From Stenocarpella maydis (Eukaryota > Ascomycota > Sordariomycetes > Diaporthales > Diaporthaceae): DNA of 64,000 bases. Every line of letters starts with the position of its first letter. Position 1 is the stretch's first letter. Of the stretch, positions 9,004-18,532 are shown piece after piece. The translations under genes and the position numbers were made by a program. The stretch spans positions 19,558-83,557 of the forward strand of contig NQMI01000180.1 of assembly GCA_002270565.1 (NCBI GenBank), in the 5' to 3' direction. The notes beneath the pieces are model-generated. The model ran no database searches. It had not been told where the DNA came from and was given only the letters and a program-made list of their open reading frames with translations.

Positions 9004-11753
9004 ATGACGAAAAGTGGCAGGCCACAGCGCCGCAGAAGCAGCGACTCAAATACTGCTGGTGTACAAATTTGCGTGTATCCTCAAACCGACACTCCCACAA
9101 GCACTGTGAGAGAGCCTGATGCCAGTCGCCACAACAAGTCGGATTGGTCCAGGAACATGTTTAAAATCCTGCCGCTCTTGCTGGATGAAAACAGATCCTC
9201 GAATGGTGTTCAGCTCATGGAGGCGCAGAACAACTTTAATATAAGGTATGTCTACCTAGGTACCTAGGTACTCTTCCCATTGATAAAATTTAGAAGCCCT
9301 CTAGGTGCTGGTTCTTCTGGGTTTAGGACGAGAGTGCTCAGGACAGAACTCGACAGGAATAGAGACGAGTTTAGGGACCAAAGATCAAAAAAAAGAGACA
9401 GGAATGTTGATTCAGGCTTGCAGAAACGACAGCACTTTCGGATAGTGTATTGCTCGCCTCATCACTTCCAGGTCGGATACCCGTCAGACTCCCTAGCATT
9501 CAAGGGGCATGATGTATTCCAAGTATACGAAGCCATCTTCATCGCCACTCGTGATTACACCAACGCTCGAATCCAAAACATGCAAACATTCGAGACTCCG
9601 AGGCACATTTCAAGAACATACTCTGCTATATATCTCATATGCCTGCTACTCTCGACCGACAAACAGGACGATAAGGGCGTGCCGGATCTCCGAAGGACAT
9701 CCACCAAGCACGTCAGGGCATTCAGCGAAACCACGTATCTCCTTCCACACTTGTTCACGCAGGTAGTGCTTCTGGCCAATGGCTCATTGAAGTTGCCAAA
9801 GTCTTCTATAGCATCACTTCAATGTGCCGATGCGGTGGCTAGTAGAATAGCTGGGTGGCCGCCACGGCATCCTGTGCGGCGCATTATGTCAAATTTTCTT
9901 GCCCTTGGTCATTCTGAGGACCCAAGGATTGTGTCGCAGGTGGCCAAGAATGCCAGAAGATGTGTGTTTGACACATGCAGCAACCAAGGTCTTCGTTCAA
10001 AGGCATGTCCCGGCCAGCCCCGCTTCCATCACCTTACTGAAGGGACAAATCTTGATCGAAGGGTCATGCAACCCTCTCCAGGTGAATTGAAACAGACCCA
10101 TTCAGGAAAATATGATCGATTAGAGAACAGCCTTGGAAAGCCAAAGTTTCAGCAAAGCTGGCTTCCTGAGTCAGAACGATCCAAATCAGACACTCCTGGC
10201 CATGCAAAAGACAACTCACAAGGCAGTGGAGAATTGCAACACATCATCCCTCAACCAACGAAAGGTGTTGACCAAAAGCCCTCTGATTATGACAGCAGAA
10301 GCCCTCGCGCGGTAATCGACGAAAAATGCCAACCCGGTATTGCGGTCAACAATATGGGACCGGTGGCCGCAATATCTGCCACAGGGATAGGTGGTACAGG
10401 CAGTCTGACGAACTCGGGAATCACAACATTTCCTATACAGCAACCTCGAGACTGCGTATCTGATCCATTGGACAACAACTTCTGCCAAGATATTGCCGAT
10501 AGAACAATAACCACCGGCTTGTTCAAAGAAACAGATCATCCAATGGGAATTTTTGATCAATGTCGGCTTTTCATCGAGCGGATCTTCCGAGAAGAGCTCG
10601 ATTGGCATCCTCTGCCTCCGATCAAGCACCCCTTAGGGGCGCACCAATCACGCATAATTTGGACGGTGAGTATTCTCAGAACAGATTAGCAAAAGAGAGC
10701 CAAGCAAGAAAAGTCAATCTGATGTCAAGGAAATAAAGTATAATGGGGCCACAATGTCCATTCCCCTGGACGAGGGCGAAACCCTGCGATACGCCGCAGG
10801 GCTCAACAATAACTATGGAAGCTCGAATATTCTTCCTGTCTATCAGTTAGTACCTCATACTGGGGGGTTAGAAAGCAAGTCTGCCGACGCAGACCCACAC
10901 TCCAGGACTTCATCCTGGAGAAAATTTATCTCTTGGCCACGGAGTAAACTTGTTTCGGGCAAGATTGAACAAGAGAGCAGCGACCCCGGAGATGAAGGCC
11001 CCGCACAACAAATGGAGAGTCACTTATGCGTCGATAAATGCTGGTCATCGACACATGATACGAGGATGGCAACACTAGAGTCTGTGCAGCACATGAAGAG
11101 TGACTACGAATATTTCCGGCAGGCCAGAGACGTTCTCAATAAAGCAGAGGGGAGTTGGCTACAGCGAATGGTATCCTGGAGGTCCTACACACGGGTCACC
11201 CTGTCAAGAGTATGTGTGGTCGAGTTTCGCCCTTCCTCTGAACTATCCAAAATCACGTTGGTATTGACCGGTCGTTCAGTTCCACTTCCTGTTCGACAAC
11301 AGCGATAAAGTTGAAGCCATTGAATTCAACAACCTGCCATGTCCACGAGACGTCTGCAGCGGGTACGAGTTCAAGTGTCCACAACGAGCAGAGATTGATA
11401 TTCAGATGCGCATCTACGCCAAAATCATACTAGAAGGTATTCGATGCCCGGAACTCGGCCGCGGCTCTAGAACCTTGCTGGACGGTATTCCCAAGCTCAA
11501 AGCCCCTCCGGGGCTCGCGAAGAGGGCCATGAATTCCGGGTGGGGGTTCCATGCTAGACATGGCCTTTCTGTGGTGAAGATGCTGGGCTGGACTGTGGCA
11601 ATCCTGGTGGTAGGTCTGGGATTTGTTCCGTTCTGGCTTGCCTCGATCGATAGCCTTGACTTGCAGAGCGCCCTGGCACCGGCTTCCTTCTTGGTGGCAG
11701 TAATCACTCTTCTTGTTGCTGTCTTGGCGCTCAACTCGGGCTTCAGTCAATAG
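9004..11753 (+). CDS. large unidentified membrane protein with two C-terminal helices
   Basis: Proposed exons are 9004-9245, 9294-10665, about 10730-11209 and 11280-11753, totalling about 855 residues. Intron 1 (GTATGT..TTTAG, 48 nt) and intron 3 (GTATGT, branch ATTGAC, TTCAG, 70 nt) are clear and frame-exact. Intron 2 starts GTGAGT at 10666, but its acceptor is uncertain; 10729, after a CTGAT branch, preserves frame. The N-terminus is basic and Ser/Thr-rich. The middle is long, polar and probably disordered. The last 160 residues hold a conserved-looking segment (F-L-F-D-N-S-D, then L-P-C-P-R-D-V-C-S-G-Y-E-F-K-C-P) and two hydrophobic helices at the very end. No known domain is recognised. 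It sits between the one-helix micro-proteins at 5465 and 13128. It could instead be two adjacent genes split at intron 2. Confidence 0.6.
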
Positions 11754-13127
11754 GTGTCTTCTGCACTATATGAGGTCGATGGATTTATTTTCCCTTGGGT
11801 GGTCGGCTTGGCTTTTGGATCTACGTGTAGGTAGACGCTGGCAAAGACAGCGGCAGCATCGGAATTTCGAGGCAGGAAATGTCCATTCGCTACTAGTCCA
11901 CGGGTAGGGCCAGTAAAACGGTGATCTTTGGGCCGCGGTTTGACTCGGTGTTAGCCATAGTGGTGGCCACGCCGCGGCTTGGGAGTGAAGTACCCGGACG
12001 TACTACAGATTCAAAGACGACCTGATTGACACTCGAAAATACAACTGTGGCCTGGCTTTATGCACGCATATTTCCTTACACCCGACCTGCAAAGAACGAG
12101 GTTGCCTACCGAGTGGCATCATGTCTGGACTAGAAAATCGTAGCTATAGGCGCACGGGATGCCAAGTATGCCTGAGCTAGGATCCCAGTCCTTCTCCTGG
12201 ACTGCATAGCATAGCCACGTCGTACAGGCGTTGCTGATCCCGCGCACCATGAGTGACCAGTCTTGGTCGGCGGGCGGGCCTGAGGTGCTTGAGCATAGTT
12301 AGTTCAATTTACAGCCACGTAGGCCACAGAAATTTCAAACGTGCTTTGGTCTACATCATATCGTATATACGCAATCTTTACCTAGGTCAGAGTACTAGTA
12401 GAGAATGATGGACCTGCTTTAAGTTGGTCAGGGATTGTTGTCCAGCTTTTGAGACTCGACAAGCACGCGCTTGGTAGTGTACATGTTATTCGTTCGATAC
12501 GTTGAGACGGCCTTAGAACAGAGACTGACTGGTATATCGCTTACGCTATGAGTAAATATCCAAAATTACCTCTATTTCATGTTTCGTGAGTAACTCTGCG
12601 GCTCTCTGACATATTGTGCATCTGACTACCTCTCTGGTTGTTGCGTGTGTTGTGCTTGTGGCAGCTAATCTGACTGAATCCGGCCCTTTCCCTGAGAGAA
12701 GAAGGCCGGTGCTGCGGGGCACGGGCACCTTATAGCCTCGGGTGGGTGCACACAAATGTACATGGTAGGCGAACCGGTGACCCTCAACTTCGCAAAGCCT
12801 CAAATGGGCGAACCATGCGACCTGCTTTGGTTGCCTACAAATGCTGTGGTCGGGTATGCTCGGGTACGGAGCCCCCAGCTACGGGTCCCAGGGTCCCTCC
12901 CGTCCTCCACACCTACGCCATACCACATCTTACAAACTTGGCCCCCACCTCCCTCATCCACCTCCCTCATCCTGTCTTTATATACAGACTCTGCGTTCGC
13001 TTCTTTTCAGCCCTTGTATCTCCGAATACTTGAGAGTCTATAGAATCTGTCGAAAGCAAACGGCCTTCCCTCTCTTACCTCGCCAAACCCCAGTTACACG
13101 TTATCCCGCGCAGCTCGTAGATCTTCT
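11754..13127. other. intergenic, left arm of a segmental duplication
   Basis: Most of 11770-12285 is a diverged copy of 13866-14290. The rest holds no supported gene. Confidence 0.5.
11770..12285 (+). repeat. diverged segmental duplication, copy A
   Basis: Collinear with 13866-14290. Shared landmarks in order are GGGCCAGTAAAACGGT, a CAGATTCAAAGA word, ACACCCGACCTGC, AAGTATGCCTGAGCTAG, CTTCTCCTG.ACTGC and a CACCA.GAG.GACCA.TCTTG phrase. The copies differ by many transitions and small indels. Confidence 0.8.
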
Positions 13128-13141
13128 TTGTTCAATTACCT

Positions 13142-13958
13142 ATGCAGAGACAGCGTCTTGACGGCTCCATTCGGCAGTGGCAATGCTCGCCTCTTATTGC
13201 CTCCCCCCAATGACACCGTAGTCGTCGTGAAAGACCCAGGCAGCCCCTGGGAGATGGACTTGAACACCTCAGTCACCATCATATTCGGCATCCTTGGCCT
13301 CATCTTCCAGGCAGGGCAGATTTGTTATGGGCGATGGCAGAGGTCAGTAAACTTCCATGGCGGTGCACGTGCCAGTGCCGGATTTTCCATAATACGAACC
13401 AAATCATTTGGTATTATCGTTGACAAGGAATCTATCACAAGAATGCCAATGCAATACGAAACAGCACAGAACGCAGAAATGGTGTGCCAAATACCCATGT
13501 CACAGAGCGATCTGACCCTACTGTCCCGCCGTAGCAGGGGGTCTGCAGCTATCCCACCGCCTACGCGACCCGTGCGACAACCCGACCAAATGGTTGAAGG
13601 ATGCACACAACCGCCTCTGTATGTTATCCGCAGGAGGAACGCCCAGTGCAGCTCTAACAGAGGCCGATGGGGAGGTGTATTAGGGTATTCGGATCGGGCA
13701 AGGAACTTGCCCAAAACAACGCCAATCAGAGTGCTCAGTACTTTGGTCAGGGTGGTGTTCAGGGACGCTTCTGATTTAATTAACTGCACGACGGGAGGGC
13801 AAGCGGATTGTATACTCAGCGTATTTCTATTTCTCATTTCTTTGAAGGCTTCATGCTTTGTTAGGTGTGAGGATTTATTGTATGTCTTTATCTTTGCATA
13901 TTGTAATATTCATATTGACAGCAGTAGCGGCGTATCAAACTCAGAATTTCAACCCTGA
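13142..13958 (+). pseudogene. one-helix membrane micro-protein, copy 2 (frameshifted)
   Basis: The reading frame from about 13177 to 13958 contains N-D-T-V-V-V-V-K-D-P, then W-E-M-D-L-N-T-S-V-T-I-I-F-G-I-L-G and a single hydrophobic helix, clearly paralogous to 5465 and 15989. The frame has no ATG before the helix. A good ATG at 13142 lies one base out of frame, and the shift coincides with a run of six C at about 13203-13208, so either the gene is frameshifted or the C-run is miscounted. The tail after the helix is long and unlike the other copies and may contain an unrecognised intron or be non-coding. Immediately downstream is copy B of the segmental duplication. Confidence 0.55.
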
Positions 13959-14290
13959 CGGGCAATGTCACCCGCTAGGGCCAGTAAAACGGTCACCCTT
14001 TAACCAGAGATTTAAACCGGTGCAGATTCAAAGAAAGCTTGATCAGCACTTTAAAAACACAAGTACAGCCTAGCTTGGATGTTTTCTAACACCCGACCTG
14101 CTTAACAACGAGATTGTTGCCTACTAAGCAGTATCATCTTCAGATCAAATAAGCGCAAGCATACTAGATTCTAAGTATGCCTGAGCTAGTATCTCCACTC
14201 TTCTCCTGAACTGCGTACCTAGGTAGTATAGCCGCATACAGGTCTTCCTGATTCTGCACACCACGAGAGACCAATCTTGCTCGGCGGCCA
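13866..14290 (+). repeat. diverged segmental duplication, copy B
   Basis: Partner of 11770-12285. It follows the micro-protein gene at 13142 just as copy A follows the large membrane-protein gene, so the duplication covers sequence 3' of both genes. Confidence 0.8.
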
Positions 14291-15988
14291 GAGCGGGGCA
14301 GTCTTTACAAGGGACTGACAGCCATGCCAACCTGCAGCTGCCGCCAGAATTGCAGGTTGCAGTCTTTCACGGCAGATACCAAGGCGCAAGGCGTACATCT
14401 ACCTCATATGAGAACAATTTACGCCCATGCCACGAGTGCGGGCCGAGTTCAGCGGTGATGCAGGTGGTGCAGAAGCCCTGGATGGTTCTCGTCCATTGAC
14501 CTTCTATGGGTGCTGGAACCCCCCTGGCCATAGCCGGGGTCGGTGTGTTGGTGGTCAGAACGGCCCGACAGGAGCATTTGGATTTCGGAAAAGAAGAATG
14601 AATCTGAGCCCATTTAACCTACGAACCAACAATGATATCAAACAAGGCAAGGCTGATTGTGGCAAGAACCATTCTTGCACAGGCCGTTGATCAGGAAGAG
14701 GTGTTGCTGTCATTTTCCATGGAGCCCCTCAGGAGCGCAAGAGGAGCAAGCTAGCAGTACAAATTTCCTGTTCGGGACGGCAGATGGCTTGTGATTGGTT
14801 GAGAGACAAGCCCCCCTGCTCTCCGCACCGCTCCTGATCCCTGTGCACCTGGTGGATATGCAGGCTGAGTATGCTGCAGGCCAGTGCAAAGGCGACTTAT
14901 GCCCTGAGCACTTCAGGGATTGCCAGTGGAATCGAGGTTGCTCAACGAACACGACCTGGTTGTACCGACCCAGATTGAGCGGCCTGACCTAACCTGACGT
15001 CTGTTGCCCGTGTGGACCATGAACTGCCCACCTGAGAGAATCACCCTTGATTCCGGCTGACCTCAGTCTGGCCTGTTGCTTAGCTGGGTCAGTTGCGTAT
15101 GCAGATAGTTTGGTGACTGTTCCTACCACTATTCGCACTAGAAAATTCCCTGCAGACAATAGCCAGACTACCTACCTAGATACCTAGGCACCTAAGTACT
15201 GCGATATTCAGAAGGGCAAGCACAGCCACGGGCAGACACTTAGTCTCGACGCGTGGTTGATCCTCTCGCCGACGACCCTTCATTCAACATGCATCTTTCC
15301 AGGACTGATATCATCAGCGCTTCTAAGCATGAGACATCCCTCGAATCAAAACTGCCGTGTTGTCTAGCGAGATATCTCAGGCCAAGAAGAGGGTGTGATC
15401 AGGCCCCGGGATACAAAAATGCCTGTACATGCAGAGTAAAAATGGCTGGGAAAAAGAGAAGGCTATGATGACGGATGAACCTCTGACGAACTTTGGTTGC
15501 GGCGGGAAACCACACGAGTACTCCGTACCAACTGCCAGGTGCCTTTCCAATCGGTGAGAGTAGAAATCGGACACGCGTAAGAAAGATGGCCCACCCAAAT
15601 AACAAATCAGATACGCGTAAGAAAGTATGGGGATGCTAAATCTGTTCAAATGCCAAGCTGTCCCAGTGCGCCCTGGGGGAGTGCTTGGCATTTTGTCGCC
15701 AGTGCCGTGACTGTGAGGGACATTTTTATATAAGCCAGTTCCTTCCTCAATTCAAATAATAAGTTCGAGCTCTTCGGAATTCGAAGCAAATATGAGCTCT
15801 GTTGGCTATTCATCATCGAGCGCGACATCGTGCCGCCAAGACAGAGTCTCTCCGCTTGAAGCTTATTCTCGACTCACTGTGGCAAGCTGCGCCATCTTTT
15901 GCAGTCCGCTCCTCCACAAGACTTTGATGGTCTAGTGCATCTCGATTCAGGACCATATAGACCACCAGACCTATGGTGATATTGAGGC
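14291..15988. other. intergenic, upstream of micro-protein copy 3
   Basis: No gene is supported. A CCTAG-rich patch is at 15168-15198 (three near-copies of CTACCTAG/CACCTAAG). A short direct repeat containing ACGCGTAAGAAAG occurs at 15573 and 15613. A TATATAAG box at 15726 could serve the gene at 15989. Confidence 0.4.
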
Positions 15989-16474
15989 ATGGCACCAATG
16001 ACGCTATCACACAACAACACCGTCTCCTTTGCCACTTCCAATGGGACCATCGTCCTCGTCCAAGATCCAGATAGCTCCTGGAGGCTGGACCTGAATACAC
16101 TGGTCACCATAGTGTTTGGCGTCATAGGCATTGCTTTCCAAGCAGGCCACGTTTATTACGGTATTTATTACGGGCGAACACGACAGGGAGCCCGTCCGAT
16201 CGCTGGTGCCCAATCCAAGCTAACGTGGCGGAATAGGAGCCGAGCTGTCAGGACTGTCCATGGGAATACCGAGGAGAATAGACCAAAGCACCCAAATGAC
16301 GGGCCGGGGGCGCCGTTCAGGCTGCGCCATCCCCCATACTATTATTGGAGTGAGCCCCAGGACCATGGCGTCGGAATCCCAGGCATCGGACGACCAGCCT
16401 CGGCCACACCTGTCCGCCTTGTGCCGGCCCCCCCCCCCGACAGCGTTCCCACCACGACAATGGCACGCAACTGA
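15989..16474 (+). CDS. one-helix membrane protein, copy 3
   Basis: Intronless frame of 161 residues. Residues about 1-30 are polar with two possible N-glycosylation sequons. Then comes D-P-D-S-S-W-R-L-D-L-N-T-L-V-T-I-V-F-G-V-I-G and one hydrophobic helix (about 36-56), followed by Y-Y-G and a basic, Pro-rich tail of about 100 residues. The core matches 5465 and 13142. A TATATAAG box lies about 260 bp upstream. The tail composition, ending in a Pro run, suggests a disordered cytosolic domain. No enzymatic or binding motif is seen. It ends about 420 bp before the convergent pga2 gene. Confidence 0.65.
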   Translation: MAPMTLSHNNTVSFATSNGTIVLVQDPDSSWRLDLNTLVTIVFGVIGIAFQAGHVYYGIYYGRTRQGARPIAGAQSKLTWRNRSRAVRTVHGNTEENRPKHPNDGPGAPFRLRHPPYYYWSEPQDHGVGIPGIGRPASATPVRLVPAPPPDSVPTTTMARN

Positions 16475-16890
16475 GCGGAAGGAGTGCGGATGAGGGGCAT
16501 GTGTATCGGCGGCACCCCTGGCGGAACAACGATTGGACAAGTGGGCCGAATCCTTGGCCTGTTCCCACTGGGCCTGCTCTTCAACGACAACACACCCAAC
16601 GTCGCCAGCCGGGGGTTCTCTGAAGACTCGCCAGCTGTTTGGGTTCATGACGCGAGATATTGCTTTTGGCGGCGTGTCGGCGAATAGCGACAGCGTGGGT
16701 AAGGCTCCTCGTGTACGGCATATGTTGTGGTTCCTCTCTGTATATATCTCTTTAGGCCAACTGGTCCGGACTTGCATCCATTTTTCACTTGGGTTTCCTT
16801 GTCCGTATGGTCATTTTGAAAATTGGGGCCCTTTGATTGAAAGACTATCCGTGACCCCGACCCGGGGCACCGCAAAACAACGGCGGCGCC
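16475..16890. other. intergenic between convergent genes
   Basis: This 3' flank is shared by the micro-protein at 15989 and pga2. No feature is recognised. Confidence 0.5.
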
Positions 16891-17343
16891 CTACTGTGTC
16901 AAGAACTCCTCGATGTCCTTGTCCTCATCATCCTCCTGCAGCTCCTGCAGCCTCTTCTCCTCGGCGTCCAGCAGCTTCTTGACCATGTTCCTCTGCCTGC
17001 GGCGGGCCTTCTTGCCCCAGTCCGCCGCGCTCGACGACGACTTGTCCTCGTCGTCGCTGCCGTCGCTATCCTCGGGGATCTCTATCTTGTGGCCGCGCAG
17101 CTCATTGGGCGACATCTTGGCCTTCGCCTCTGCCTCGGCCTCTGCCTCGGCGGCCTCCTTCTCGTGCTGCTTCATCTGGGTCTTACCGCCGAGCTTGAGC
17201 AGGTACGGCCGGACGAGCATGTAGGTGCCAACGATGATGACGATGCGGATCCACTTCTCCGGGGACATGCCCTCGAGGGAGCCGCGCAGGTTGCGCGTGA
17301 AGCGCTCGTATGCGACGTAGAGGAGGTTGGTTATGCCGTCCAT
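16891..17343 (-). CDS. pga2: PGA2-family protein-trafficking membrane protein
   Basis: A single exon gives 150 residues. After a short N-terminus (M-D-G-I-T-N-L-L-Y..R-N-L-R-G-S-L) there is one membrane helix (about residues 30-50, W-I-R-I-V-I-I-V-G-T-Y-M-L-V-R-P). An Ala/Glu-rich coiled-coil stretch, an acidic Ser/Asp patch, a basic K-K-A-R-R-R-Q-R-N patch and an acidic C-terminus follow. This order matches fungal Pga2, an ER/nuclear-envelope protein needed for processing of secretory cargo such as Gas1 in yeast. I chose the internal ATG at 17343 because the upstream in-frame extension has no family resemblance. It is divergent from mhf1, 703 bp away. Confidence 0.85.
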   Translation of the reverse strand: MDGITNLLYVAYERFTRNLRGSLEGMSPEKWIRIVIIVGTYMLVRPYLLKLGGKTQMKQHEKEAAEAEAEAEAKAKMSPNELRGHKIEIPEDSDGSDDEDKSSSSAADWGKKARRRQRNMVKKLLDAEEKRLQELQEDDEDKDIEEFLTQ

Positions 17344-18046
17344 GGTGGGCGGGTCGTGATGGTTCTGACGACGGGCAGTCCCGACTGGTTTGGTGGCAGC
17401 GATAGACTCTTCGAGTTGGAAGCTCGGCGTGCGGTGTTTCGATTTGATTATGCACAACTCGACAGCAGGGCGCCGATGCGAGACGACAGCGTATCAGGAT
17501 GGATATTCGGTGCGGGAGACTCGGAAGTGGGTTGGAGGTGCGGGAATTTCGACGGTTTTTTTTCCCTCGAGAAGACATGTCGTCCAGTAGTCCAGTCGCG
17601 CACGCCGAAGCTTGGACGAAAGCTCAGACGCACTGACGAAGTTTGCAACCTCTTCCCCACAGCACCTGACAAGCACTGGCTGACAAGCACGCTAGCCACA
17701 TGTGCAGTAAGTACATAAGCAGCAACTGAAGGAGCCGATGGGCTCGAGCCCCACATGCTGTCCCGAGCCACACGTGTGCACTACCTACACTAGGTGCCTA
17801 CACTAGGTACCTACACTAGGTACCTACACTAGGTAACCTACACTCCTCACTAATAACAACACATGTGCAGCATTGAACCGTTTGAATCGTGCAGGGTGGA
17901 GACTTGGCTCTTCCTCGGCCGAGCCCCTCTCAACGCGACGGCGACAACCACTCGTTCAAAGCTGCCTTTCTCTCGAGGAGGCACTATTCATTGGCTATCG
18001 GTTATCCCACCCACTCTCGTCGGGATTGCGCGCGTCTGTTGTCACA
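17344..18046. promoter_or_regulatory. shared upstream region of pga2 and mhf1
   Basis: A 703 bp divergent intergenic region with no credible gene. It contains a 13 bp minisatellite at about 17783-17843. The promoter role is inferred from gene orientation only. Confidence 0.5.
17783..17843. repeat. 13 bp minisatellite (CCTACACTAGGTA)
   Basis: At least four tandem units of CCTACACTAGGTA, one with a terminal G, followed by a partial unit. The junctions create TAGGTACCTA palindromes. Confidence 0.9.
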
Positions 18047-18532
18047 ATGGCCGATGGATCTGAGCAAGATGTCCGCGAGGTTCGTAAATGGCTCGTTCCC
18101 TTGAAAGCGCGACGCGCCTTGGACGCGTTATATGCCTGTTCACCCCCTCACCCACTCACGCCCATCTACAGCGTCTCAAAGCAGCCCTCTGGTTCGCAGT
18201 CGGCAAGATGGTGGACGAGCAGTCCCTGCGGCGCAATAGGAATGCAACACCACAGTTTATCGGTGCCCTGACAGAAATGGTCTGGACTCAGATCGGTGAG
18301 CACTCAAGCTGGGACCTCCCTCTGCCGGCTTCCTGATCTAACAAGCGGGGCAGAGAATGTTGCCATAGATCTAGAGAGCTTCAGCCGCCACGCAGGCCGG
18401 ACCTCCATCACTACTGACGATGTCCTGCTCCTGGCCCGGCGTAATGCAGACCTGAACGGTATCATCAAGGACTTTGTCGATGAGCAAAAGGCGGCCAAGG
18501 TCACAAAGGGCAAAGGGAAGGCGAGGCGATGA
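18047..18532 (+). CDS. mhf1: CENP-S / MHF1 histone-fold protein
   Basis: Exons 18047-18079, 18172-18295 and 18354-18532 encode 111 residues. Intron 2 is canonical (GTGAGC, CTAAC branch, GGCAG). Intron 1 uses a weaker GTTCGT donor but an excellent CTACAG acceptor, and frame is kept. The product reads R-L-K-A-A-L-W-F-A-V-G-K-M-V-D-E, then a T-P-Q-F-I-G-A-L-T-E-M-V segment and a D-L-E-S-F-S-R-H-A-G-R-T-S-I-T-T-D-D-V-L-L-L-A-R-R-N helix pair, the full CENP-S histone fold, with a basic Lys/Arg C-terminus. With MHF2/CENP-X it forms a DNA-binding tetramer that works with the FANCM/Mph1 helicase and at kinetochores. Its partner is not in this window. Length is typical for the family. Confidence 0.93.

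Noticed and set aside
16891..17457. Longer N-terminus for pga2
   Set aside because: The extra 38 residues are basic and unlike the family; the Met at 17343 begins the conserved region.
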